The notes under the pieces are model-generated. The model had not been told where the DNA came from. It worked only from the letters and a program-made list of their open reading frames with translations, and ran no database searches. Below, piece by piece: positions 9,026-18,285 of a DNA stretch of 64,000 bases. How positions within the stretch are numbered: the stretch's first letter is position 1; each line of letters opens with the position of its first letter. Origin of the DNA: Methyloversatilis sp. (GTDB lineage: Bacteria > Pseudomonadota > Gammaproteobacteria > Burkholderiales > Rhodocyclaceae); NCBI GenBank assembly GCA_017984755.1, contig JAGNYW010000007.1:61121-125120 (forward strand), read 5' to 3'. Both the position numbers and the translations under genes were made by a program.

Positions 9026-9277
9026 GAAGACTGACCGCTCTGGACCGCAAGCCGCTCACGCGGCACGGTTTTGAGGGGCAGAAAGGCTGTGGATAACTTT
9101 GTGGGAAACTTCGTTGTAATCCGTGACTTGATTTGGTGTGACATTCACCAAATTTTGCAGCAGGCGTCAAGAAAAAAAATTTCCCATCTGAAACAATGGG
9201 TTGTATCCGGACTTAAAACCCTTACAGCGCTTGATGGCTTGCCTGCGCCTTGAGCGGCCGACTGTGCATAAGTCAAC
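9026..9277. other. priA leader/promoter region, locally AT-rich
   Basis: This non-coding stretch separates priA from the end of hemE. It is AT-richer than its surroundings, including an eight-A run near 9173-9180 (T-run on the minus strand). A TTGACG lies directly after that run, which could be the -35 of a minus-strand promoter reading into priA; the -10 is weak. A DnaA-box-like site is annotated separately. No open frame here resembles a protein. Confidence 0.4.
9088..9096 (-). promoter_or_regulatory. DnaA-box-like nonamer upstream of priA
   Basis: The plus strand reads TGTGGATAA, so the minus strand is TTATCCACA, an exact match to the consensus DnaA box. It lies in the untranslated region upstream of priA. 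One nonamer can occur by chance; whether DnaA controls this promoter is an inference. Confidence 0.45.
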
Positions 9278-9319
9278 CCCTGCGCCGCTTTTACTTGCTT
9301 CGCGCAAAGCGGCGCAGGG
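9278..9319 (-). terminator. Strong hairpin after hemE
   Basis: A perfect 14-base inverted repeat (CCCTGCGCCGCTTT at 9278-9291 and its complement at 9306-9319) with a 14-base loop begins seven bases past the hemE stop. There is no clear U-tract, so it may terminate, stabilise the mRNA end, or both. Confidence 0.6.
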
Positions 9320-9325
9320 CGCGGC

Positions 9326-10402
9326 TCACGTGCCCGAAGCGGCGCGAATCGCCCGGCTGTGGCGGTGTACGGCGTCGACCAGCGCGGAAACGTGCTCCGG
9401 TGGGGTGTGTTGCGAGATGCCGTGTCCGAGGTTGAACACATGACCCGGATGCGGACCGTAACTGTCGAGGATGCGTTCGGCTTCGCGTGCGATGGCCGCG
9501 GGCTGCGCGAACAGGGCAGTCGGGTCGAAATTGCCCTGCAGTGCTACCTTGTGACCGACCCGCTGGCGCGCCAATCCGATGTCGGTGGTCCAGTCCAGCC
9601 CCAGTGCATCGGCCCCCGCTTCAGCCTGCGCTTCGAGCCACTGGCCGCCGCCCTTGGTGAACATGATGACCGGCACCCGCTCGCCGTCATGCTCGCGCGT
9701 GAGGCCGGCGATGATGCGCTGCATGTAGGCCAGCGAGAATTCCAGGTAGCCGTGGGCCGACAGCGCACCGCCCCACGAGTCGAAAATCATCACCGCCTGC
9801 GCGCCGGCTTCGATCTGCGCGTTCAGATAGTCGGTGACTGCCTGCGCGGTGACGCCCAGCAGATGGTGCAGCAGGTCCGGGCGGTCGAACATCATGGTCT
9901 TCATGTGGCGGTAGTCGTCCGACGCGCCGCCCTCGATCATGTAGCTGGCCAGCGTCCACGGGCTGCCCGAAAAACCGATCAGCGGTACCGAGTTGTCGAG
10001 CGCGCGGCGGATTTCGCTGACCGCGTCGATCACGTAACGCAGTTCCACCGTCGGGTCGGGCACCTGCAGCGCGCGTACCGCTGCTTCCGTGCGCACCGGG
10101 CGCTCGAACTTCGGGCCTTCGCCGTCGGCGAAGTACAGGCCCAGACCCATCGCGTCGGGCACCGTCAGGATGTCCGAAAACAGGATGGCGGCGTCCAGCG
10201 GGAAGCGTTCGAGCGGCTGCAGCGTGACTTCGCATGCCATCGACGGCGACTTGCACAGCTGCAGGAAGCTGCCGGCGCGCTTGCGCGTCGCGCAGTATTC
10301 CGGCAGGTAACGACCCGCCTGGCGCATCAGCCAGATCGGCGTGTGGTCGGTCGGCTGGCGCAGCAGCGCGCGCAGGAAGGAGTCGTTGCGGGGAGCGGAC
10401 AT
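9326..10402 (-). CDS. hemE: Uroporphyrinogen decarboxylase
   Basis: A 358-residue cytosolic enzyme that decarboxylates uroporphyrinogen III to coproporphyrinogen III in haem synthesis. Family signatures are clear: [15 protein letters not shown] near the N-terminus with the catalytic Arg residues, [27 protein letters not shown], and [12 protein letters not shown] near the end. The ATG at 10402 gives the usual start [13 protein letters not shown]; an extension to 10447 is unlikely. Another haem gene (hemJ) lies at the left edge but is not in the same operon. Confidence 0.96.
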   Translation of the reverse strand: MSAPRNDSFLRALLRQPTDHTPIWLMRQAGRYLPEYCATRKRAGSFLQLCKSPSMACEVTLQPLERFPLDAAILFSDILTVPDAMGLGLYFADGEGPKFERPVRTEAAVRALQVPDPTVELRYVIDAVSEIRRALDNSVPLIGFSGSPWTLASYMIEGGASDDYRHMKTMMFDRPDLLHHLLGVTAQAVTDYLNAQIEAGAQAVMIFDSWGGALSAHGYLEFSLAYMQRIIAGLTREHDGERVPVIMFTKGGGQWLEAQAEAGADALGLDWTTDIGLARQRVGHKVALQGNFDPTALFAQPAAIAREAERILDSYGPHPGHVFNLGHGISQHTPPEHVSALVDAVHRHSRAIRAASGT

Positions 10403-10496
10403 GGTGATTCCCGAAGGTTTTGGGGGTTCCTCGATTTCAGGCCGCAAGGATAGCCGATGCGGCGGCGGGGCGACGCACTGCGGCGCTCACCGCGGT

Positions 10497-11945
10497 CTAT
10501 TTGCGCCAGAAGCCGGGCGTGAACAGGATGAGCACGGCGAAGATTTCAAGCCGGCCGAGCAGCATGGCGAACGCACAGACCCAGGTCTGGAAGTCGGTCA
10601 GGCCGGCGTAATTGCCAGCCGGGCCCACGTCGCCAAGGCCGGGGCCGATGTTGTTGATGCAGGCGATGACGGCCGTGAGTGCGGTGATGAAATCCATGCC
10701 GGACAGCAGCAGGATGAAGGTCATCAGCGTGGCGCTCATGAAGTAGAGGAAGATGAAACCGAGTACTGATTGCGCCACTCGCTCGGACACCGCCGTGCGA
10801 CCGATCATCAGCGGGCGAACCGCCGCCGGATGGATCAGCTTGGTTATTTCACGCTGACTCTGACCGAACAGTACGAGTGTGCGGACCATCTTGATGCCGC
10901 CACCCGTGGAGCCGGCACACGGCAGCACACCACCGAGAAAAAGCATGAGCAGCGGTGCAAAGATCGGCCACTGTCCATAGTCGGTGCTGGCGTACCCGCA
11001 GCCGGTCGCCAGCGACACCAGATTGAACATGACCATGCGCGCTGCCTCGGGCAAACCCTTGTAGACGCCGGCGTGAAGCAGGAATCCGGTCAGCACGCAG
11101 AACGCCACGAACATGAGCATCAGATAGGCCCTGGTTTCGGCGTCGCGAAGGTAGGGGCCGATCGACAGACGGCGAACGGCCAGGAAGTGCGTCGCGAAGC
11201 TGATGCCGGCGATCACCATGAAAAAGCTGAGGATCGACTCGATGAGCGGAGAGTCGAATGCGCCGATGCTTGAATCCCGGGTCGAGAACCCACCCAGCCC
11301 GAGCGCCGAGAAGGCATGGCAGACGGCATCGAACCAGTCCATGCCGGCAGATCGCAGCGTCAGCATGCAGACGACGGTCATGCCGACATAGACGAGGTAT
11401 AGCGCCTTGGCTGTGTCCGCGATGCGGGCCGTGAGCTTGCTGTCCTTCATCGGCCCGGGCGTTTCCGCCTTGTAGAGCTGCATGCCGCCGACACCGAGGA
11501 GCGGCAGGATGGCCACGGCAAAGACGATGATGCCCATGCCGCCGATCCAGTTGAGCAGATGGCGCCACAGGTTGATCGACTGCGGAGCCAGATCCAGACC
11601 GGTCATCACGGTGGCACCTGTCGTGGTCAGCCCCGAAATGGTTTCGAAGAAGGCCTCGGTGAAGGTCATCGCGTCATAGGCAAGCATCAGCGGGACGGCA
11701 GCGATGGCCGCCATCAGCACCCAGGACAGCGTCACCAGCAGGAAACCGTCCCGCGGTTTGAGCTCCCGGTAATACCGGCGGGTCGACAGGTAGAGGGCAA
11801 GGCCGCCGATTGCGCTGATCGCCATGCCGTCGATGAAGTGCCACAGCATGCCGTCGTGGAAGATGAGCGAACAGGCAATCGGTGCCAGGTAGGTCAGGCT
11901 GAAGACGACGAGCAGGCGCCCCAGTACGTTGAGAACCGGCAGCAT
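10497..11945 (-). CDS. trkH: Trk potassium uptake system membrane subunit
   Basis: A 482-residue multi-helix K+ channel-like transporter. Selectivity-loop sequences of the four M1-P-M2 repeats are visible, for example TTGATVM, ALGLGGFST, ATGCGYAST and NNIGPGLG. It imports K+ as a complex with the regulatory TrkA subunit. The start overlaps the trkA stop by one base (TGATG), so the pair is translationally coupled. The gene is followed by about 95 bases before the hemE leader. Confidence 0.95.
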   Translation of the reverse strand: MLPVLNVLGRLLVVFSLTYLAPIACSLIFHDGMLWHFIDGMAISAIGGLALYLSTRRYYRELKPRDGFLLVTLSWVLMAAIAAVPLMLAYDAMTFTEAFFETISGLTTTGATVMTGLDLAPQSINLWRHLLNWIGGMGIIVFAVAILPLLGVGGMQLYKAETPGPMKDSKLTARIADTAKALYLVYVGMTVVCMLTLRSAGMDWFDAVCHAFSALGLGGFSTRDSSIGAFDSPLIESILSFFMVIAGISFATHFLAVRRLSIGPYLRDAETRAYLMLMFVAFCVLTGFLLHAGVYKGLPEAARMVMFNLVSLATGCGYASTDYGQWPIFAPLLMLFLGGVLPCAGSTGGGIKMVRTLVLFGQSQREITKLIHPAAVRPLMIGRTAVSERVAQSVLGFIFLYFMSATLMTFILLLSGMDFITALTAVIACINNIGPGLGDVGPAGNYAGLTDFQTWVCAFAMLLGRLEIFAVLILFTPGFWRK

Positions 11946-13372
11946 CAGAGAAACCCGAAACCGACCTGGAACAGCCGTTCGACGCGCGACACCAGTTTCT
12001 TGCTGGAACAGAACACGATCACGTGGTCTTCCGCCTCGATCACCGTGTCGTGGTGCGGAATGATTACCGCATCGTGCGTCTGGCGCACGCCCAGGTCGGA
12101 CATGTCGATGGTGACCGGCGCCTCCGAATGACGCACGATGGCGCCGATCATGGCGCCCTCGGGCAGGCCGATCTCCTCGATGCGCCGGCCGACCACCTTG
12201 GATGTCTTGCGGTCGCCGTGCACCACCAGTTCGAGCGCTTCGGCCGCGCCGCGCCGCAGGCTGTGCACCGCGACCACGTCGCCGCGCCGCACGTGCGCGA
12301 GCAGCGAGCCGATGGACACCTGGGCCGGTGAGATCGCGATGTCGATCACGCCGGCCTGCACCAGATCGACGTAGGCCTTGCGGTTGATCAGCGCCACCAC
12401 GCGCCCGGCGCCCATGCGCTTGGCCATCAGGCTGGACATGATGTTGTTCTCGTCGTCATTGGTCAGCGCGAGATACAGGTCCATGTCGTCGATGTTCTCG
12501 GCTTCGAGCAGCATTTCGTCCGTGGTGTCGCCGGCAAGCACCAGCGTCCTGTGCAGATGGGTGGACAGGAATTCCGCCCGGTTGCGCGAATGTTCGATCA
12601 GCTTGAGTTCGTAATCCTCTTCCAGCGACGTGGCGAGCCGGTAGCCGATGTTGCCGCCGCCGGCGATCATGATGCGGCGCATCGGCTTGTCGAGCCGGCG
12701 CAGCTCCGCGGTGACGGCGCGGATGTGTTCGGTCGCCGCGAGGCAGAACACCTCGTCGCCCGGTTCGATGACCGTGTTGCCGTCCGGGATGATGGCGGTA
12801 TCGCGCCGGTAGATGGCGGCGATGCGGGCATCGATGCCGCTCAGGTGTTCGCGCATCGCCTTGACCTGACGTCCGACCAGCGGCCCGCCGCCGATCGCGC
12901 GCACGGCCACCATGGTGACCCGGCCCTTGCCGAACTCGATCACCTGCAGTGCTTCCGGGAAGGCGATCAGCCGCTTCAGGTAGTCGGTGACTTCCTGTTC
13001 CGGGCAGATCGAGAAATCGACCGCGAAGTTGTCGTCGTCCAGCAGCTGCGGGTAATCGGCGTAATCGATCGAGCGCAGCCGGGCGATGCGGGTGGGAAGG
13101 TTGTACAGCGTCTGCGCGATGCGGCAGGCGCACAGATTGGTCTGGTCGGATGCCGTCACCGCAATCAGCAGGTCGGCGTCTTCCGCGCCGGCCTGGCGCA
13201 TGACCAGCGGGCTGGCGCCGTTGCCGACCACCACGCGCAGGTCCAGACGGTCCTGCAGCGCCTGCAGGCGCTCGACATCGGTATCGACGACCGTGATGTC
13301 ATTCGCTTCGGACACCAGATTCTCGGCGACCGACGATCCGACCTGCCCTGCCCCCAGAATGATGATCTTCAC
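11945..13372 (-). CDS. trkA: Trk potassium uptake NAD-binding regulatory protein
   Basis: A 475-residue cytoplasmic protein made of two RCK/TrkA-N units. The first opens KIIILGAGQVGSSVAENL and the second has a dinucleotide motif (IMIAGGGNIGYRLA) near residue 235. Each is followed by a TrkA-C ligand-binding domain. It gates TrkH in response to NAD(H) or ATP. The start is a GTG, placing the Rossmann motif immediately at the N-terminus as in homologues. It is co-transcribed with trkH, and upstream is a 70-base gap to ureG. Confidence 0.95.
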   Translation of the reverse strand: MKIIILGAGQVGSSVAENLVSEANDITVVDTDVERLQALQDRLDLRVVVGNGASPLVMRQAGAEDADLLIAVTASDQTNLCACRIAQTLYNLPTRIARLRSIDYADYPQLLDDDNFAVDFSICPEQEVTDYLKRLIAFPEALQVIEFGKGRVTMVAVRAIGGGPLVGRQVKAMREHLSGIDARIAAIYRRDTAIIPDGNTVIEPGDEVFCLAATEHIRAVTAELRRLDKPMRRIMIAGGGNIGYRLATSLEEDYELKLIEHSRNRAEFLSTHLHRTLVLAGDTTDEMLLEAENIDDMDLYLALTNDDENNIMSSLMAKRMGAGRVVALINRKAYVDLVQAGVIDIAISPAQVSIGSLLAHVRRGDVVAVHSLRRGAAEALELVVHGDRKTSKVVGRRIEEIGLPEGAMIGAIVRHSEAPVTIDMSDLGVRQTHDAVIIPHHDTVIEAEDHVIVFCSSKKLVSRVERLFQVGFGFL

Positions 13373-13442
13373 GCCGCTGCCCTGCGAAAAAGTTGCGCGA
13401 GTTTAGCTGCATCGCCGCTGTTGCGATGCATCGGAAAGCGCG

Positions 13443-14060
13443 TCAGCCTGCGTTCAGCATGCCTTCGCGTTCGATGAAGGCGATGATGGAATCCAGGTTG
13501 TGGCCGGTTTTCATGTTCGAAAAGACGAAGGGCCGCTCGCCGCGCATTTTCTTCGCGTCGCGTTCCATGACCTCGAGCGAGGCGCCGACCATCGGTGCAA
13601 GGTCGATCTTGTTGATGATGAGCAGGTCCGACTTGCAGATGCCGGGCCCGCCCTTGCGCGGAATCTTGTCGCCGGCCGCCACGTCGATCACGTACAGCGT
13701 GAGGTCGGACAGTTCCGGGCTGAAGGTGGCCGCCAGATTGTCGCCGCCCGATTCGATCAGGATCACGTCCAGCCCGGAAAAGCGTGCATTGAGCCGCGCC
13801 ACCGCTTCGAGGTTGATCGATGCATCCTCGCGGATGGCAGTGTGCGGGCAGCCCCCGGTTTCCACGCCGATGATGCGTTCCGGCGGCAGCGCCTGGTTGC
13901 GCACCAGAAACTGCGCGTCTTCTTCCGTGTAGATGTCGTTGGTTACCGCCGCGATGTTGTAGCGGTCGCGCAGCGCAAGGCACAGCGCCAGTGTCAGCGC
14001 CGTCTTTCCCGAGCCGACCGGGCCGCCGATGCCGACGCGAAGCGGAGGTCTTGCCGTCAT
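13443..14060 (-). CDS. ureG: Urease accessory GTPase UreG
   Basis: A 205-residue SIMIBI-class GTPase that drives nickel delivery into urease with UreD, UreF and UreE. It has the P-loop [17 protein letters not shown] near residue 9, the metal-site motif [15 protein letters not shown] with the conserved CPH, the ESGGDNL switch, and NKIDLAP as the guanine-specificity motif. It is the last gene of the urease locus but is separated from ureF by a methyltransferase gene, whereas ureF-ureG are usually adjacent. Confidence 0.97.
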   Translation of the reverse strand: MTARPPLRVGIGGPVGSGKTALTLALCLALRDRYNIAAVTNDIYTEEDAQFLVRNQALPPERIIGVETGGCPHTAIREDASINLEAVARLNARFSGLDVILIESGGDNLAATFSPELSDLTLYVIDVAAGDKIPRKGGPGICKSDLLIINKIDLAPMVGASLEVMERDAKKMRGERPFVFSNMKTGHNLDSIIAFIEREGMLNAG

Positions 14061-14093
14061 GTGTGTCGTCCTCTCTTGAAAGGGTGTGCGCGA

Positions 14094-15692
14094 TCAGCGG
14101 GCGCGGACGAACCAGTCCCATATTTCCTTCTGCGGCGTGCCGTCCCAGTGGCGCGGCCGTTCGAGCAGGCCTTCGGCCTCAAGCTGCCCGACCAGACCTT
14201 CGGGCAGCGATGCAAGCAGTGCTTCGGCTTCCGGGAAATGGCCGTAGTCGAAGGGCTTGCACAGGTCCCATTCGTAGAACACCTGTTCCGGCTCGATCAG
14301 CCGGAAGCCGGCGGCTTTCAGTTCGGCGGTGAAGATGCGCGGCGCGTGGTAGCCCTGCTGGTGCTGTCCGTCGTCGGCGAACAGCAGTCGTTCGCGTTCG
14401 AGCAGCTTGTTGTCGCGGAATGCCCGCACCACACGCAGCGCGTGATGAACGTTGTTGCCGCTCTTCTTCCAGGCGGAGGCGAACCACAGCCGTTCGAGGT
14501 ATTCGGTGGTGTCGAACGAAGGCAGGATGAACAGTGCATCGCCCGAAGAGCCGAGCAGGTCGCGGCAGGCCTTGAAGGTGCGCACGACATCGCGGCGATC
14601 CGGAAACAGGATGGAATTGGCGGCGATGACGAGGTCGAAGCCGTCGGTGCCGATGCGGTCCGCGAGACCGAGACCGGCGGCGTTCACGTTGCGCATGTCG
14701 GCGGTCAGCGCATGAATGCCGCGTTCGGCGGTGATCACACGCTGTGCCTTTGCAAGCGCCGCGTTTCGCATGACTTCGGACTGGTCCGCCAGCACCAGGC
14801 AGTCGAGCTTCGTGACCTCGGCCGCCACCAGCGCATCGACCAGCGTGCCCGGGCCGCAGCCCAGTTCGATCACGCGCAGCAGCGGGCTGGTGCGCCGCCC
14901 TTCCGCGTGGCGCAGGCGCGCCTCTTCCGCCTTGTCGCGCAGATGGGTGACCAGCGGGTTGCGCGGCGGCGACGCGCCATCCGGCGCCAGCATGGCGGGC
15001 GCGAACGGGCTGAGGATGAAATCGTGGTAGTTCGGCGCGATCGCCTCCCAGTCGATGGCGCCGTCGCGGTGCGGCAGCGGCTTGTAGCGCACGATCATGT
15101 GGGCGCCCGATTCGGCGTCGCGCACGGCGTTCCAGAACGTGTTGTCGGGAAAGAAGTCGGGGTTGCGTTCGAGCCAGGTGCCGTGCAGTTCGCGCGCCCA
15201 GCCCAGCAGCGCGCGCGAACGCACGTCGCTGGCGAAGCCGTTGCGGATCATTTCATTCACCAGATCCCACAGTCCGTAGCAGAACGCCGAATAGCGCAGC
15301 TGTTCCTCGATCGCCATCGAGCGGTGGAAGGCGTCGGTCTTGCTCGCGTCGAGGAAGTTCGGGTTGCGTATGCACTCCTTGAACACCTCGTCCCAGCGCG
15401 CGGCCAGATAGCGCTCGTTGGTATCGCGCTTGTCGTTCGCAGCCAGCCGCGCGGTCTCTTCGATCTGCTTGCTCATGACCGCGATCGTCGCGTCCGCGGC
15501 TTCCTTGTTGTCCTGCGTCTGCTGCTGCATTTCGGCGATCGTGCGGCGCGTCGTGTGGTGCATGACCCAGGCCGTGATCGCGGCAGCGAGGGCGGCCACC
15601 GCGGTGAAGGCGATGCCCACCTTCTGCCATTGCGCGGAGGGCGTCTCCGACAGGTAGTAGTCGATCGCCTGCCGCATCTGTTCGAAGTCCAT
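14094..15692 (-). CDS. Membrane-tethered SAM-dependent methyltransferase, unknown substrate
   Basis: A 532-residue protein. A single transmembrane helix lies at about 25-45, followed by a coiled-coil-prone, Gln-rich region (about 50-95) and a helical region (about 96-230) recalling DUF4760-type membrane proteins. A class I methyltransferase domain follows from about 270, with motif I ELGCGPGTLVDAL at 276-288 and later DLVIAANSILFP. The start at 15692 puts the helix at the N-terminus; the open frame extends upstream but that part is low-complexity and unlikely to be translated. It lies co-directionally between ureF and ureG. No known urease role exists, and the substrate is unknown. Confidence 0.8.
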   Translation of the reverse strand: MDFEQMRQAIDYYLSETPSAQWQKVGIAFTAVAALAAAITAWVMHHTTRRTIAEMQQQTQDNKEAADATIAVMSKQIEETARLAANDKRDTNERYLAARWDEVFKECIRNPNFLDASKTDAFHRSMAIEEQLRYSAFCYGLWDLVNEMIRNGFASDVRSRALLGWARELHGTWLERNPDFFPDNTFWNAVRDAESGAHMIVRYKPLPHRDGAIDWEAIAPNYHDFILSPFAPAMLAPDGASPPRNPLVTHLRDKAEEARLRHAEGRRTSPLLRVIELGCGPGTLVDALVAAEVTKLDCLVLADQSEVMRNAALAKAQRVITAERGIHALTADMRNVNAAGLGLADRIGTDGFDLVIAANSILFPDRRDVVRTFKACRDLLGSSGDALFILPSFDTTEYLERLWFASAWKKSGNNVHHALRVVRAFRDNKLLERERLLFADDGQHQQGYHAPRIFTAELKAAGFRLIEPEQVFYEWDLCKPFDYGHFPEAEALLASLPEGLVGQLEAEGLLERPRHWDGTPQKEIWDWFVRAR

Positions 15693-15808
15693 CGCCCGGT
15701 CTCCCCGTCTGTCGTCTGTCCGGATGTTATCGCCGCAGGGTTGAATCAGGTTGCATGGCGTCGTCCGGGTCGCGTCCGGGTGATGTCGGGCGGCTGGCGG
15801 CAGCACAT

Positions 15809-16486
15809 TCAGGACCGGAACAGCCTCGAATACTGCGTTTCGTGCCGGCAGCTGGCGATCGCCAGCCCCGGTGCGAAATTGCTCCAGTCCGCGCGTGGCA
15901 GATCGATGGCCGCCGCGACCCGCGACGGGATCGCCTCGCCCATCGTCATCAGCAGGCGCTGGCCGGCGGTCTGCCCGAGCGGCACCGCCTTGATCGCTGC
16001 CATGACCTGGTTTTCCGCCCAGGTCCAGGCCCACGCGGTCAGGGCCGGTTCCACCGGCACGCCGAGCGCCACCGCGGCGCCGGACCAGGCGGTCGGGAAG
16101 GCCGGCTCGGAGACGTCCGCCAGCACGTCGGCCACGTGCCGGCAGGCGTCGAGCGCCTTGAGCAGCTGTCCGCACGAATAGCCCATCTGCACGGTTTCGG
16201 CGCGCAGCTCCGCCGCCTCGCGGCTGGCCAGGTAATCGTCATTCAGTGAAGTGAGGGTGACACCGTCATCGACCGCCCAGGCCCGCATCAGCGCGGCCAG
16301 CAGCGGCAGTTCGAAGCGCGCCATGCCGGCGTCGAGCACCGCGAGTATCCAGTCGCCGGCGTCCGCCTCGGTGCGTATCGCACCGCTGTCGACCTGCCAT
16401 TCCAGCCCCTGCGAATAACTGAACGCGCCGACCGGCAGCGCGGGGCTGGCCAGCTGCAGCAGGCGCACCAGTGCCAGCGGCGTCAT
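15809..16486 (-). CDS. ureF: Urease accessory protein UreF
   Basis: A 225-residue all-helical chaperone that acts as a gate for UreG GTP hydrolysis in the urease activation complex. It begins MTPLALVRLLQLASPALPVGAFSYSQGLE, matching UreF's hallmark LPVGAFSYSQGLE. I use ATG 16486. A TTG at 16504 overlaps the ureE stop and would add six residues. It is adjacent to ureE. A 116-base gap to the methyltransferase gene follows. Confidence 0.95.
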   Translation of the reverse strand: MTPLALVRLLQLASPALPVGAFSYSQGLEWQVDSGAIRTEADAGDWILAVLDAGMARFELPLLAALMRAWAVDDGVTLTSLNDDYLASREAAELRAETVQMGYSCGQLLKALDACRHVADVLADVSEPAFPTAWSGAAVALGVPVEPALTAWAWTWAENQVMAAIKAVPLGQTAGQRLLMTMGEAIPSRVAAAIDLPRADWSNFAPGLAIASCRHETQYSRLFRS

Positions 16487-16500
16487 GGCCGGGTCTTTCG

Positions 16501-16998
16501 TCAAGGATTGCCGCCCGAAAAAAGGTGCAGCTTCGCGCCGGTTTCCTCCGCGTGGGCGTGCGCATGGTGAGCGGGCTGGCCGCCATAGGCGCCGGCTTCC
16601 GGCTCGAACGGTGCGCGCGTTTCGGTCACGTCGAGCCCGAGCCCGGTCAGCATCTGCGCCAGCACATGATCGGCTGCCAGCCGCAGCAGGCCGGGCTGCA
16701 CCTCGACCGCGACATGGCGGTTGCCCAGGTGATAGGCGGCGCGCGCGATCAGCCGCGCATCGTCGCTGCGCGCCTCGATCACGTCTTCCGCCGCCGACGC
16801 GACCTGCACGGTGCGCCCGTCCCTTCCGGCCAGCCGGTCGCCGCTGCGCAGTATCGTGCCGCGCGGCAGGAACAGTCCCACTTCTTCGCCCGAATCAAGG
16901 TGCGTGCGCAGCCGGCACTTGGCGCGCAGCTCGAACGACAGCGTCAGTGTTTCGACCGGCACGGCGTCGGCCGGCGCGAAGGTTTCTATGAGCAGCAT
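16501..16998 (-). CDS. ureE: Urease accessory nickel metallochaperone UreE
   Basis: A 165-residue protein with an N-terminal peptide-binding domain, a C-terminal ferredoxin-like domain and a modest metal-binding tail (HHAHAHAEE near residue 143). UreE dimers donate Ni2+ to UreG. The tail has five histidines, fewer than the long His tails of some homologues. Its ATG lies one base after the stop of the upstream ATPase gene, and no good ribosome site is visible in between. It may therefore depend on translation of that gene, although its ancestral upstream neighbour would be ureC. Confidence 0.95.
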   Translation of the reverse strand: MLLIETFAPADAVPVETLTLSFELRAKCRLRTHLDSGEEVGLFLPRGTILRSGDRLAGRDGRTVQVASAAEDVIEARSDDARLIARAAYHLGNRHVAVEVQPGLLRLAADHVLAQMLTGLGLDVTETRAPFEPEAGAYGGQPAHHAHAHAEETGAKLHLFSGGNP

Positions 16999-16999
16999 T

Positions 17000-18181
17000 T
17001 CAGTCGTCGATCAGATCAAGTTGTGGGCCTGCGGGTGGCCAAGCTCCGGTCGAGCGACGCTGTTCGAACCAGCGGGTCATGGCAGCATCATCAAGCGCGT
17101 ACTCGCCGCGTGCCGACTTCCACACCAGAGCGGGTGTCCGCTGGCGCAGCGACTCCAGCGCGTTCTGGGCTTTTTGTGCGGACACCGTGCCACCGGTTTT
17201 GTCGCGATAGAAACGCAGTGCATCGGCGTCATAGGGACGGAAGTTCGAACCCTGCTCGAGCATGCGCCAGAGCACGGCTTGTTCGAGTGGTTTGAGGCCG
17301 AGGAAATCCGATTCCATCTGCGCCTCGTCGTCATGCAGACGTTGATCCGCGAAGCTCAGAACGACCGTTTCAAAGCGCCCCTCAATGCCGGACAAGGGAC
17401 TCAAGGCACGGCCAAGCGCATCCATGAAAAACTGCGGGCGACAGCCAAAGCGCAGAAAAGCCTCGAACAGTGCCTGCCGGTCTGCCGGAGCGAGGTCGGG
17501 TCTGTCCTTCTCGATCAGCTGGGCGATGTGTTCGATGAAATCAGCGCCCAGCTCCGGCATGCGCTGGATCTGCGAGCCATAGAACGGTGCGCCGCCGGTA
17601 TTCACCAGGCGCAGCAACTTGTCGCGGTCAGAGCCTGACATGACCAGCATCAACTTGATGTCGTCCGGCCGGTTGAGCTGGTCGCGCGAAGACTTCAGTG
17701 CCGCCATGGCGGTCTCGCCGGCTTCGCTGGTCAGCGCGTGCTGTGCTTCGTCGATGATCAGCGCGATGGGTGCTTTCGCCGCCGCGTTCAACGCTCGCAG
17801 CGCCTCGGGCAAGGTGGTGCCATCGATCTTGCCGATCTTGCTGGTATCGATCTTGAGCCAGCCCGCGATGCTCACGTTTTCAAGCCCGGCTGCCTTCGCG
17901 CCCTTTGCAAGCAGTCCCAGATGCGGCCCGAGTGCATGGCCGATCGCTTCGGCGATGAGTGAGCCCGGATCACGTCTGCGGTCCGACCACAGATCGACAT
18001 AGACCACCACACATCCACGGCGCTCCAGTTCCGGCTTGAGGTCGGCCTGCAGGAAAGTCGATTTGCCGGTCCGGCGAGGTGCCGCGAGGAAGAGCCCGTT
18101 GTGTGCATCGCCAAAGAGCACCTTGCCCAGCAAGGCGTCTGCAATTTGCGAGGCGAGCGTTCCCCGGTCGAAGTGGATCAT
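17000..18181 (-). CDS. P-loop ATPase (ORC/STAND-like AAA), unknown role
   Basis: A 393-residue protein. Walker A APRRTGKST lies at 34-42, and Walker B ALIIDEAQHAL at about 140-150. MLVMSGSDRDKL resembles sensor 1, and the C-terminus is helical and winged-helix-like. The fold resembles archaeal-type ORC/Cdc6-like ATPases seen in mobile and defence loci. The stop is one base from ureE's start, while the gene start is preceded by a strikingly AT-rich promoter-like stretch. It belongs positionally to the restriction island. Whether it assists the Hsd enzymes, controls the locus, or is independent cannot be told. Confidence 0.8.
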   Translation of the reverse strand: MIHFDRGTLASQIADALLGKVLFGDAHNGLFLAAPRRTGKSTFLQADLKPELERRGCVVVYVDLWSDRRRDPGSLIAEAIGHALGPHLGLLAKGAKAAGLENVSIAGWLKIDTSKIGKIDGTTLPEALRALNAAAKAPIALIIDEAQHALTSEAGETAMAALKSSRDQLNRPDDIKLMLVMSGSDRDKLLRLVNTGGAPFYGSQIQRMPELGADFIEHIAQLIEKDRPDLAPADRQALFEAFLRFGCRPQFFMDALGRALSPLSGIEGRFETVVLSFADQRLHDDEAQMESDFLGLKPLEQAVLWRMLEQGSNFRPYDADALRFYRDKTGGTVSAQKAQNALESLRQRTPALVWKSARGEYALDDAAMTRWFEQRRSTGAWPPAGPQLDLIDD

Positions 18182-18183
18182 GA

Positions 18184-18243
18184 TTTATCCATTATTATAT
18201 GAAAATAGATAATTTATTATATTGTATATAAAAATAGATAAAT
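18184..18243 (-). promoter_or_regulatory. AT-rich promoter-like segment before the ATPase gene
   Basis: About 60 bases are nearly all A/T in an otherwise GC-rich locus. On the minus strand they contain a TATAAT hexamer and AT-rich upstream sequence ending close to the ATPase start. The motif TTATCTATTTT occurs twice, at the two ends, and could be a direct-repeat operator. It could drive the ATPase gene and, by readthrough, ureE-ureF-(methyltransferase)-ureG. Confidence 0.5.
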
Positions 18244-18285
18244 CAGCTTGTCCGGGTGATTTTCTCATGTGCGAGAGAAAAGCAG

